A DNA stretch of 64,000 nt, from contig CM064573.1 of assembly GCA_032716605.1 (NCBI GenBank), forward strand, positions 6,524,739-6,588,738, in the 5' to 3' direction. The first letter of the stretch is position 1. Each line of letters starts with the position of its first letter. The position numbers were made by a program, and so were the translations under genes. The DNA comes from Paralithodes platypus (lineage: Eukaryota > Arthropoda > Malacostraca > Decapoda > Lithodidae). Of this stretch, positions 11,394 to 21,043 are shown one piece after another. The notes beneath the pieces were generated by a model, which was not told the origin of the DNA, made no database searches, and saw only the letters and a program-made list of their open reading frames with translations.

Positions 11394-12432
11394 GGGGTCA
11401 ATGTTGGGAGGGCTTTGGGTGTACCATTTTTCAAGATGGTGGTTGATGGTGCTGGAGACGTCGGAGTTGGAGTATCCGTTATTCACTAACGCTTGGGTTA
11501 GTCTTTCTAGTTCCTGGTGGGTGTCGGCCCAGGTAGACCAGTGCGTGAGGGCTCTCCTTACATAAGCGGAGATGGAGGATAGAAGATAACGGCGGGGGCA
11601 TTCACTATCGCCGTTGAGGCATTGTCCTGTGTTAGTTGGTTTGATGTAGACGGTGGTTTTGAACCCATGGTCGTTCAGAGCTACGAGGATGTCGAGGAAG
11701 GGGAGTTGTCCATTGTTTGATTTTTCAAAGGTGAAGTTAAGTCCGGAGGAGGTCATGAAGCGACGCTGGAGCTCCTGTAGTTCGTGGAGGTCCTTGATTT
11801 GCACGAAGATGTCATCCACGTATCTACAGTAGACGGCGGGTCGTTGGGCAGCTAGGAGCTCTTCCTCGATGGTACCCATAAAAAAGTTCGCAAAAAGAAC
11901 TCCTAAGGGGCTGCCCATCGCCACACCGTCTATCTGCTTGTACATGTTGTCCCGGGGGCAAAGGAAGGGGGCCTCCTTGGTACATAGCTCCAGCAGTGTT
12001 TTCAGGGCCTTCTCCAGGATGTCCAGTGTTGGTGTATCAGGGCAATGGTAAATTCGACTTAGAATCATGTCAATGGTCCTATCCACTGGCACGTTGGTGA
12101 ACAGGCTTTCTACGTCGAGGGAGGCGATTGTGTGGTTGTTGATCCGGGGGGCGTCTCGTAAAATTTCCAAGAAATCGTGGGCTGAGTTAAGGTTGTATTG
12201 GCAGGGCACGTAGGGGGTGAGGAGGTTGTTCAGGGCCTTGGCGATCTGGTAGGTGGCAGTGGGGATCTGGGAGATGATGGGGCGGAAGGGGTTCCCAGGT
12301 TTGTGTGTTTTGATGGTTCCGTACGCATAACCAGGGGTGTATTCTCCGACGAGTTTTTTAAGGTGGACTCCTCCTTGTTTGGCGTTGATGGCGGTGATGG
12401 TGGTGTTATCAGTACGTTTGATTTCGTCGGTG
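11385..12432 (-). pseudogene. PLE reverse transcriptase core
   Basis: RT of the Penelope class, which primes at nicked DNA or telomere ends. Counting from the Met at 12209: motif A LDVESLFTNVP with Asp32, the PLE hallmark GVAMGSPLGVLFANFF at 95-110, and motif C YVDD at 130-133. The catalytic Asp residues are intact. The frame is open upstream of this Met back to a one-base slip near 12432, where the N-terminal frame reads ITRNPPTKS and the RT frame takes over, so the Met is not the true start. Both frames overlap from 12230 because the slipped frame stays open. Confidence 0.85.
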
Positions 12433-13281
12433 GGTTGCGGGTGATCCTTTTAAATTTGGTGTTGTCACTTAAGATGACGTCCATTTTTCTAAGATATTCT
12501 TCCTTGTCATGAATCACGAGGCAGGAAGCTTTATCCGCACGACGGATGGTGATGTTGGGGTTGTCTCTTAATTGTTTGGCAGCATGGAAGTGTTGTTTGT
12601 TGAGGATTTTGCTATGGCGAGTTCCTCTGGTTTGGGCGGCTTCAGCGAGGAGAGTGGGTTGTAGGGCGGGAGTAGTGGTGACCTTGCCATCCTTCTTAAG
12701 TCGTAGGTTGTCGTCCAGGAGGATTTCCGTTTCTAGGCGTTTCCGGTGGGCGCCAGGTTTGGAGCTGTAGTGGCAGTTGAGGCCCTTGTTGAGGAGGTCT
12801 TCTTGGTCCAGGGTCAGAATGGTGTTAGTCAGGTTTATGTATCCTTTTGTAGGTTTGGGAAATTTTGTGTTTCTGCCATAAAGACAGGCAAGCTTTTTTA
12901 TGGTTGTGTTTTCGGCTTGTCTTCTGTGTTGTTCAAGGAGTTGATCGAGGGCTGTGTTGATTTCGGCTTTGAGGTGGTCTGGAGGGGTTTCGTCTTCCCA
13001 AATCCGTAGAAGAGCATCTCGTTCTTGACGAAGGTTGTTGGCGAGCTCTCGTTTTTCAATTATTTCGTCCTTCACCAGTTCTTCACGAAACTGGAGGGTG
13101 CTGGTTCGATGTCTGGCATTCTCGTGAAGTTTTGTGTTAGTAAAGCCAGGTAATAAATTTTCTTTAATACATACGAGGTGGCAATTTCTGCGTTGGAAAT
13201 TTTATTATTCAAAGTTTCCAGGTCTCTGATGAGTTTTCGCTGGGTGACAGGAAGTAGGTGAATGAGATTAGCAAAATTCAT
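12433..13281 (-). pseudogene. PLE N-terminal region
   Basis: Two frames, MNFANLIHLLPVTQRKLIRD... (from 13281) and ...RELANNLRQERDALLRIWED, separated by a slip near 13130. The second holds KPTKGYINLTNTILTLDQEDLLNKG-like and RADKASCLVIHDKEEYLRK segments, the latter typical of the region just before PLE RT fingers. This is the N-terminus of the same element as the RT core. It has no independent function. Confidence 0.75.
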
Positions 13282-13309
13282 GATGGTGCAGGGTTACATT
13301 AATGTACAT

Positions 13310-13370
13310 GATGATCAGGATATACGACGCGTTTCACTGGACAACCAGCATTATCAAGTAAGGATAGAAT
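13310..13370 (-). ncRNA. Hammerhead ribozyme-like motif in PLE leader
   Basis: On the minus strand: TTGATAA (13351-13357), a CTGG-TTGT-CCAG hairpin (13337-13348), then GAAACGCGTC (13326-13335). Penelope-like elements are known to carry minimal type I hammerheads with a tiny stem III of exactly the GAAAC..GTC type. The canonical core is CUGANGA; here positions 3 and 8 read U and A in place of C and G. Catalytic activity is unproven and probably reduced. Confidence 0.45.
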
Positions 13371-13448
13371 GATATGAAAGGTAAACAGGAAAGGTATATA
13401 TAGAGGGTAGAGGATCAGAGGAGGCGAAAATCAGGTGGCAAAGGAGTA

Positions 13449-13557
13449 TGTACCAAGGAGGCCCCCTTCCTTTGCCCCCGGGGAAACATGTACAAGCAGA
13501 TAGACGGTGTGACGATGGGCAGCCCCTTAGGAGTTCTTTTTGCGAACTTTTTTATGG
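13449..13557 (+). pseudogene. Inverted PLE RT fragment
   Basis: Plus-strand frame CTKEAPFLCPRGNMYKQIDG followed by VTMGSPLGVLFANFFMDH repeats residues 76-111 of the PLE RT to its left (CTKEAPFLCPRD..., GVAMGSPLG...) but in the opposite orientation. It is cut off at 13557 by the microsatellite block. Inverted partial copies are common among Penelope-like elements. Confidence 0.85.
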
Positions 13558-13604
13558 ATCATGTATTCATTTATCTTGTTTACTGATTCTCTTATTTATC
13601 ACAG

Positions 13605-13659
<55 letters not shown>

Positions 13660-13741
13660 AGGTTTTCGCACCCTAACATTTCTTTGTTTACCGCGGATCA
13701 TGTATTCATTTATCTTGCTTACTGCTTCTCTTATTTATCAG

Positions 13742-13792
<51 letters not shown>

Positions 13793-13794
13793 CT

Positions 13795-13868
<74 letters not shown>
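13555..13868. repeat. Duplicated leader plus two (TC)n tracts
   Basis: ggatcatgtattcatttatc...ttctcttatttatca...gttttctctc occurs at about 13556-13606 and again at 13697-13745, each time followed by a TC tract (13607-13656 and 13745-13867). So the unique lead plus the microsatellite was duplicated together. Confidence 0.85.
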
Positions 13869-13870
<2 letters not shown>

Positions 13871-15121
13871 GTCATTAAAAGTTTGTTTTTATCTCGCATT
13901 TGCTATTTGTTATTGTTATTCCTATGATCTGCATTTTTACATTTAGTTCATCTTTGTGTTTAGTTAAAGGTTGAATGTAAATGATCGCTACCTGTTTCTT
14001 TTGTGTTTTGTATTTGTCCCTCTGGTCCATCACTGAGGCCGGTGTAAACATGTCATATTTACGGCCTCACTTTAAAACATACTTGTTTACTCTGACGGAA
14101 AACTAAAATATAAAAGGTCTGGGAGTATTTTCTTTGCCACACCATTTAGGATCAACTCCCGGATGTTGTCTTTGGTGCTGTGGGTCCAGACTTTTACAGT
14201 GGATATTTGTCAATTGTATGTGAGGCGGATGTGAAAACATGTATATTTTGATCCAACAAATTTGACTTTAGTGTCCGGTAAATACAGATTTAAAAAAACG
14301 TAAACTCTGAAAATGAAAATCATGTATCAAGATTATTTTCTTGCGACTAAGATTACTATTATTAATACTTTTTACAGTAACGACCTTTATATAATGACCT
14401 AAAGGTCCTCATAGATACTCAAGCCAACTCTTCACAACCTTTGCCTCGGCTATTCTCAAACATTAATAAGACTTTCACTGACTATGGCAGGCCCCAAGGA
14501 GCAGCTGAGCTTCTTCCTGTAAAATCCTTTGGTAACTATCCCTCTATCTGGGCCTTTATTGCTAATTTGTGTTCCATTGCTGCGGGTATTGATGGCCATC
14601 GTTCACTCCCTCAACTTATCATCTCTGGTGTTCCTCCGGGTTCTGTACTATCCCCAGGTCTGTTTATAATTTTCATTAATGATCTTCTCAACCGTACCTC
14701 TAGTCCTATCCACTCATATGCTGACAACTCTGCCTCTGACTCGTTATTATAGTCGGCATATTATATGATATTTGATATATTCTCTAACAACCTTCTTCTG
14801 TTGTCAACAGGTAAGATCACAGCAACGTGTCTCACATCAGCCTGCCTCCACCATCAGTATGTATATAGTTGTTATTTGTACTTATCACCGGGTTCACTCC
14901 TAATACTGTTGTCAACACCATGTATGCGTTTTCGGTATTGGTTTCAAGATAATTATTCTTGTTTTAATTATAAATCTATTAACTTTATTGTCATTCATAT
15001 TTGCCACTACTAATAATATCCTGCACCAGCAAAGGGTATTGCGAAGTTATGCGTTGAATTTATTATTTACAAACTAAGTTATTAATGTAATATTTCATAT
15101 TCATCCCTGGAATCACCTAAA
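13871..15121. repeat. Duplicated 1.25-kb unit, copy 1
   Basis: From gtcattaaaagtttgttttt to cacctaaa it matches 28943-29002 plus 31676-32870 with few differences, in the same orientation, starting directly after a (TC)n tract in both. It resumes at 17102-17145 after a 1.97-kb insertion. It contains an RT fragment, so it may be a dispersed LINE-containing repeat or a local segmental duplication. It is uninterrupted at 13927-13930 (ATCT), where copy 2 holds a CR1-like LINE. Confidence 0.85.
14441..14752 (+). pseudogene. Non-LTR RT fragment (motifs B-C), copy 1
   Basis: A 103-residue frame with IISGVPPGSVLSPGLFIIFI and NDLLNRTSSPIHSYADNS. The first block is RT motif B (normally GVPQGSVLSP; Gln is Pro here) and the second is the YADD region (second Asp is Asn). 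The pattern is jockey-like. It is near-identical to 32190-32501, which keeps GVPQG but has YADG. Catalytically dead and lacks the rest of the RT. Confidence 0.75.
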
Positions 15122-15282
15122 CTATCAGTGGTCTTCATTGCGCGGCTCGCGAGCCAGTGGCGGCTCGCAATGACCTGATTGGCGGCTCGCAAGAGAGAGA
15201 GAGAGAGAATTCATCAGTAATCAGAGAAAAGTCCAAAGTATTAGATATAAATTGCATCATTATTATGTATCGGATGTATCCC

Positions 15283-15727
15283 TTAACCCGTGGAGCCCCG
15301 GCTAGTTTTGTAATATTTGCGCACCAGAACCCGGCCGGTTTTCAAAAAATGGTTTTATTCCAGAAACAATAGCGAATGGGTTAGGAATGAAGGAAAAACC
15401 ATGAAAAACTGCTCAAAAAGCTTAAAAAATTGTCCTACAGAGCCCCCGAAAATGGATTTTACAAGAGTAAAAAATTGAAGGCTATTATCCAAAAAAACAG
15501 GTTATTGCGCGCTCGCGCGCACGCACGTGGACTTTGAGAGTTTTCAACCATCGGCACGGTTGCGTGGGATACGTACACAGTTCCCATACAAATCTGAGCC
15601 CTCTTGAGTGGCTACACCTGAGGTCACGGTCGGCGCAGTTAGGGTGACGCGCCAGGCGCGTCTCTGGGGCTGTGCGTTACATACATCGCCGACGCGTCAG
15701 ACGCGTCGCTGGGGCTATACGGGTTAA
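15283..15727. mobile_element. TTAA-flanked element A, copy 2, nested in the hAT-like block
   Basis: 445 bp from TTAACCCGTGGAGCCCC to GGGGCTATACGGGTTAA. It is the longest copy and keeps the middle (around 15425-15510) that copy 1 has lost. Same internal GCGTC-rich repeats near the right end. Confidence 0.7.
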
Positions 15728-16203
15728 TAAAATTGCTAATGGGAATAGGCCTGGTGGCCCTAACAATTATTTACTTTTAATAATTATTCAACACAAAGAG
15801 AAAAGGAGAAAAGAGTGAGCACCCATTAAACAGGAATGAGAGAGCGAGAGAGAGAAGAACGAGCCTTCTGTACAGGAACTGAACGTGTGAGTTACATACG
15901 TCCAGCGCTCGGCCCATACTCAGCCGGTCGTGTCCATTCACTGTTTTATTAACACCACATCAGAAAAGGGCAATTTGAAGGAAATATTTGAACAAAGTGA
16001 CATGAAAAGGGTAGCAGAGACTATAAGAACAGTTTTAAAAAGGAGGGAGACTAGGCTATCATTAATTTGAGAAAAGAAATATATAAGTAATATTAAAATG
16101 GTTAACAAATAATAACAATAAGGAAACTGCCATCGTTCAAAGAACGAACTCCTGGATAGAATAGTGCGCCAATAACAACAACAACAACTTTCCCTTCATA
16201 ATT

Positions 16204-16421
16204 GCTGAGGGGCACAGGGCCTTGGGTGGGGCTTTGGTTTCCCGGGCGTTTCCGCACCTTCCTCAGCTCCCTGCCTTGGAGTGGCTTCGGTCACCCGGGC
16301 TTTGTTAGTGGTAAGCAGGGAGGATTTTGTGGGGGCGCTCGTTTATGGCCTTGTCCTTGCTCGAGACCTTGGGGCTGTTCGGCCAGACAGCCTGGGGAAC
16401 AACAACAACAACAACAACATC
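16204..16421 (+). mobile_element. AAC-tailed SINE-like repeat S2, copy 1
   Basis: From tgctgaggggcacagggcc through GGAGTGGCTTCGGTCACCC and CTTGGGGCTGTTCGGCCAG to a tail of about six AAC units. The same sequence occurs on the minus strand at 45163-45381. The fixed orientation of the AAC tail points to retroposition. No protein. Confidence 0.65.
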
Positions 16422-16572
16422 AGAGAAGTGGGTTATGGTGCCTCGTAAATTAGTGTTATTTTATGAGAAAAAGACTGTTTTGGTGTATGACCTAAACTCG
16501 TATTTTTACAAATTCAAACGCTGTATTTTCCATATTTGGTAATTTTTTCACCAATTTGTCGTATTCCAAGCA

Positions 16573-16785
16573 GTGACATCCAGATTCCAGGCTATAATCA
16601 AAATAGACAAATTTATTATAAAACGTAAGCACACAAAAGAAGATGAACCACCAGAAATACAACCTTCTACAAGTGACAAATTACAAGTACAGCATGGAGA
16701 AAGTAAAATAACAGCTGGCTCGTTTCCAGTCATCACAACAATGAAAGTATTTATTTTCTTAAATAACTGCCACATGTGTTTGTAA
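16573..16785 (+). pseudogene. hAT transposase N-terminal relic
   Basis: The frame reads IDKFIIKRKHTKEDEPPEIQ then PSTSDK. DKFxIKRK followed by an acidic, Pro/Ser-rich stretch resembles the start of animal hAT/ZBED-type transposases. It lies near the right end of the hAT-like block, in the + orientation. No BED finger or catalytic region follows before the element ends, so it is a relic. Confidence 0.4.
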
Positions 16786-17308
16786 TATTTCATTAATCGA
16801 TTTTAGGAGTAGAGTTGGTTGTAGGATAGAACATAATAATTTATATTAGTAAAGTCAAGAATTTCAATATCATTTATTTTTACTAAATAATTTCAATATA
16901 ATTGTTACTAGTCTTGTTCTATAAATATGTGGCTATGGAAACCCACAAAAATATGTAATTAATTCCTATATATATATATTTTTTTTTTTGTCTGCTTATC
17001 TATGTGGCTTATTTGCCTTATGGCTTATGCGGCTCTCACTCTGAATATATCCTGAACTTTTGGCTCTCTTGAAAAAATTAGTGAATAACACTGGACCTAA
17101 AGCCTCCAATAATTTGTCTTACCACAACCAGTAAGTGAGTTATGCAACATTCCAAATATAGTTCTACTCAATAGCGTTATTGCAATTATTGACACATAGT
17201 TATTATTGGGTTAATGGAATAAATAGCCATTCGTTCAGTATTGATATTTAAAAGTTTAGATTAAAAACTATTATGGTTTAGAGCTTCACAATATGCACAT
17301 TTAGCGGT

Positions 17309-17439
17309 TATACTATTCATATACTGATGTATACCTAGGGTATATCAAGCATAGTGTATTCATAGGCTAGACCTATACTATTCATATACTGGTGTATATC
17401 GAGGGTATATCAAGCCTATTGTATTCATAGGCTAGACCT
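17309..17439. repeat. 65-bp tandem duplication
   Basis: Two copies starting at 17309 and 17374 (tatactattcatatactg), ending in cataggctagacct, with a few substitutions. Confidence 0.85.
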
Positions 17440-19017
17440 AGACTTCAATCGTCTTAGGTTAAATTAGGTTACATCATATACTGTAGAGCCAAAGGAATAT
17501 GTTCACTGTAGTTCTAATGGACTACCATGTGTAATTGTATACCAATGGTTTGGATAGAAACTTGTCTTAATTTACAGTCATAGCTGATCTCGTATCAATA
17601 ATCTATATATTGAAATTCTTTAGTTTAACATATAACAACTCAAACCAGGTATAAACTCCAGCAGAAAGTATACACGGTTATCAAAACAGTACAATGAATG
17701 AACAACTATAAATAGATAGCACAATAGAAGGCTAATAATATAAGTAATATTTAGAGTAAGCTTTGGTAGACATGATATTAATTGGAAATAATTCAGCTGA
17801 TTGTATTTGTTTCTTTTCATTGATCTAAGTTTGCTCAATTATATTTTGTCCGTAATACAGGTGTAACTTTCAAAGCTAATATCAACTTTATTCAAAGTTT
17901 TTGATTGATGTTGAAATAATTGAATCTAACCCACAATTTGGATAATTTAGTTCCATTACAAGGCTAGACCAGCAATGGTTTCCCTTGTGCCATAATTACT
18001 GCCACTACTGGCACTGCAGCGGCCGTGTTCTCCAGTCTATGCTCGTTAGTGGTAATTGGTTTGAGGTACAAGTGATCATTAACAGATAATTAATGTTTGT
18101 AATTCATATGTGTTATGTTAAAAAAAGCTAAACTTGGTCTACAGCTTCACAGTCTGCCCTTTCACTCCAATTATTGTGGAAGGGTTAATAATTAGCTTAG
18201 TACGGATTTCTTAAAATGTATTGGTTGAAACGTTAATCAATATTAATGCAATTATACAGGTATTAATATTTCTGTCCAACTCTACTTATTATATTAAAAT
18301 TATCTCTCTCCCTCTCTCTCCCTGCCTATTCCAATAACGACTACATAAAAGCTCACCTTTAAGAAGTTTTCCCTCGAGAAATGGTAGTATCAAAGTTTGC
18401 AAGGTAAGGTAAATTATGTCAGACTGGCAGGTAGGAAGGTTGTCAGGGAGCCACAAATGTTGTTTGGTTGGTGGGTTGTTGTTGTCAGGGAAAACTGTTG
18501 TCTGTAAAGAAAATTGTTCAGTGAGTCAGATATGTTGACGAATTGGTTGAAAAGAATGTTGTCAAAGGTAAATATGTGGTGGTAGGTATGGACAAAACAT
18601 TGTAAATAGCAAACGATCTCATCACCCACGTAGGTAACAAAGTTACAAGTTAATAAGTTGAAGATATAAATGGTTCTATACAGGTAAAGAACAATATTAT
18701 AGAATGTTGTTCAGTTGATTGACAAGTTCGTATTTGATTATCAATATTCAGTATAACAGGTACTTTTAATATATTCGCTGGTGTATACATTTTATGCCTC
18801 AGTATCTGTTCGACAATAGGTTGTAGTGTTATTCACAGCCACATTGGAATTGCATTTGGAGAACCTAGAACCTTTTATTGTGTTGGGGAGGACGGGGGGG
18901 GGGGGGGGAGTGAGTCAATAGAGGAGTAGGGGTGCAGGAAGATATGGAGTAGGAATATATAAATAGTGAGCAGGTAGAGGAAGAAAAGGACATTTCTGAA
19001 ACGGAAGAGCATAGACG
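17440..19017. other. AT-rich stretch, nothing recognised
   Basis: No domain or long repeat seen. A run of about 15 G near 18894-18908 is the only striking low-complexity feature. Confidence 0.5.
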
Positions 19018-19079
19018 ATAATTATGGAGATGTAGCCAGAATACAATTAAAAAGACGTCGCCGGTACAGAAGGGGTTAA
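19018..19079 (-). mobile_element. End fragment of TTAA element C
   Basis: The reverse complement of this stretch, TTAACCCCTTCTGTACCGGC then GACGTC and a ATTCTGGC block, matches the left end of element C at 54598-54655. The other end was not found, so it is a partial copy. Confidence 0.55.
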
Positions 19080-20013
19080 GGTGAGGTGTGTTAAGGGTAC
19101 ATCACACAGCCAGGAGTGCAAGCTAGAGTCACTAGGAGTAGGGGACAATTCGGACTCGCGGGCCTATTCGCGGTGAAAATCGATGACTTCTAGTGACTGT
19201 AGCGACTCCTAGCGACTTCAGTTAGACTCCTACTCGCTCGCGGTGAAAATTGATGACTATTAGTGATTCTAGCGACTCCTGTTAGACTCCCACTAGCTTG
19301 CACTCCTGACTGTGTGATGTACCAAGGCCATCGAGAGTACCAGGCCGCGACGTCAGCAAGGTGGTGCGACATTCACGAACCGCTCTGTCTCCCAAGTCTA
19401 TAATTACTCTCCCTTTTATATTTTATCAGTTTAGTTTTAAATTAAAGTACACATCAAACTATATTTATCTTTTACTGTGTACGGTACGCAAAATTATATT
19501 ATATATTATTATGCCGATATTATAACAACATACTTTGGTTTTTACTGCAAATTACACTCATACCTTGAAAAAGTATTTGTACAAGATGAAAACGTATTAC
19601 AAGTATATCACTTACTTTTTTCCTATTGGAAAATATAATTCAAAATGCTATTATACATTACTATATTTTATACACAGCCAATAAAGAGAGCCTTACTGGA
19701 GAGACACTATAAGCGACATCCACTATTATTCGTGAAAAAATACATACCGGTACCGGTATAAGTAACTAACTAAATGTATTACTATATAAATTAATATAAA
19801 CATATAATCAATGTAACACACACAAACACACATACCGTACTAGGCCTAATCCAATCTCCGTTCCGGGATTATACTTTTTAAATCCAATTCCCTTACTTAA
19901 CCACACCTACAGACACACTCATCTTCACAATCACACACACACCTGCAGTCACACACACACTCACAAACACACACACACACAATACAATAATTATACAATA
20001 CAGTACACATAGT

Positions 20014-20460
20014 CTATTTGTCTAGGGTTTGAAGCTTTCTCGTCATGCCTACATTCTTATTAGCGCTGGTAGTTGCTGGGATGTTATTTTCTTTAGCACA
20101 GTAATTATTTAATATTGCATTTGTAGAAGCATATACCACCATACTTTCTATTTTGTCGGTGTTATGACCATTTTCACACATATCATTAGGGAACAGGAGA
20201 TCAGCATCTGCTAAAGCCGTAACTGTGTGCCGTGTTGCTATATTTCTTTGGTTAGTAGCATTTCGAAAGGCAGGAAGTTGAACAAGTTTTTTAATAACAA
20301 TATAGTTATACATGACCATGTTGGCTGTCACACTATCTGGGTAAATAAGAGAACCTCTGCTAATTCCAGCAATGTAACTTAGATTTTCAGGGATGTCTTC
20401 ACCACTATCTGAACACTTAATCATTTCTTTACATGCATTACATTTTATTTTATTTATCAC
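20014..20460 (-). pseudogene. P-type transposase C-terminal segment
   Basis: The frame begins near CNACKEMIKCSDSGED and continues SRGSLIYPDSVTANMVMYNY, FRNATNQRN and CENGHNTDKIESMVVYASTN, ending RKLQTLDK. The order Cys-x2-Cys, then a GxLxxP...N...Y block, then CxxGH and an NxxLNNYCKxxN-like block is the usual C-terminus of arthropod P-like (THAP9-related) transposases. The start shown is only the first Met in frame; the protein continues from the frame at 20576-20836 after a break at about 20461-20575. Confidence 0.65.
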
Positions 20461-20575
20461 AGAGTAACAGCAATAGCCAGCTAACTAAACTATCACTGGG
20501 ATGATGTCTTTACACCTATCAATATCCTCCTTACAAACTTCAACATTCGTATGACATAAACCAAAATCAATTTCC

Positions 20576-20844
20576 TCATCTGCTTTTACTAACTTCTTCA
20601 TAATTAATGTCTTCAACATTCCTTAACATGACCTTCTTGTCGAGTATGGGTAAACTTAGTTTTAACACTGACATCATCCGTATCTTCGTTTCACACTCAT
20701 ATATTTGGTGTACAGAAATATTGTAATTTCCTCCTGCTAACTGCCGATAGTGACCAAATCTTGCTTCCAAATGGTCTGTTTGAAATGTTCCTGTTAGTAT
20801 GTAATCCATCTTCAGTTCTGTTATGCAATAATTTGTAATTTTTC

Positions 20845-20845
<1 letters not shown>
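20576..20845 (-). pseudogene. P-type transposase, DHLEARFG region
   Basis: The frame contains ILTGTFQTDHLEARFGHYRQ then LAGGNYNISVHQIYECETKI. The TDHLExRFGxYRQxxGGNYxxSVxQ block is a hallmark of the catalytic C-terminal part of P-like transposases. Upstream it runs into an (AC)n tract that gives a CVCVCV artefact, so the real N-terminal part is missing. Confidence 0.7.
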
Positions 20846-20846
<1 letters not shown>

Positions 20847-20922
<76 letters not shown>

Positions 20923-21009
20923 TCACTCACTCACTCACTCACTCACACACACACACACAAGGACATACGCACTCCTCACCACACACACACACACTACTCA
21001 CACACATAC

Positions 21010-21042
<33 letters not shown>
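20847..21042. repeat. (AC)n-(ACTC)n compound microsatellite
   Basis: AC to about 20918, ACTC to about 20943, AC again, then more AC at 20984-21042 with unique breaks. Confidence 0.9.

Positions 21043-21043
<1 letters not shown>

Larger units (their letters stand above)
11150..13440 (-). mobile_element. Penelope-like element (PLE), decayed, lacking GIY-YIG end
   Basis: A minus-strand element with an N-terminal PLE region, a PLE-type RT, and a post-RT linker ending at a stop (11153-11155) just where the family normally enters its Cys motif and GIY-YIG endonuclease. Coding frames are broken at about 13130, at about 12432 and in a run of eight C at 11390-11397. The leader at 13282-13440 has a hammerhead-like motif. 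The 60-bp satellite lies about 155 bp beyond the truncated end. It cannot be autonomous. Confidence 0.8.
15122..17093 (+). mobile_element. hAT-like element inserted in copy 1 of the duplicated unit
   Basis: This 1972-bp block is absent from copy 2, which reads straight through CACCTAAAGCC at 32863. The block is flanked by cacctaaa (15114-15121) and gacctaaa (17094-17101), an 8-bp target duplication with one change. Ends are CAGTGGTCTTCA (at 15126) and ...AATAACACTG, the CAG/CTG termini of hAT elements. Subterminal GGCTCGC and GAGAGCC motifs recur. It contains a transposase N-terminus relic, a TTAA element A and an AAC-tailed SINE. Non-functional. The four extra bases (ctat) before CAG are unexplained. 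Confidence 0.65.

Noticed and set aside
12198..13009. Plus-strand frames over the PLE (for example Gly/Val-rich 104 codons)
   Set aside because: Antisense shadows of the minus-strand PLE coding region.
18890..18910. Poly-G run as a regulatory G-quadruplex
   Set aside because: It is a single homopolymer of uncertain length with no gene nearby; sequencing error is as likely.
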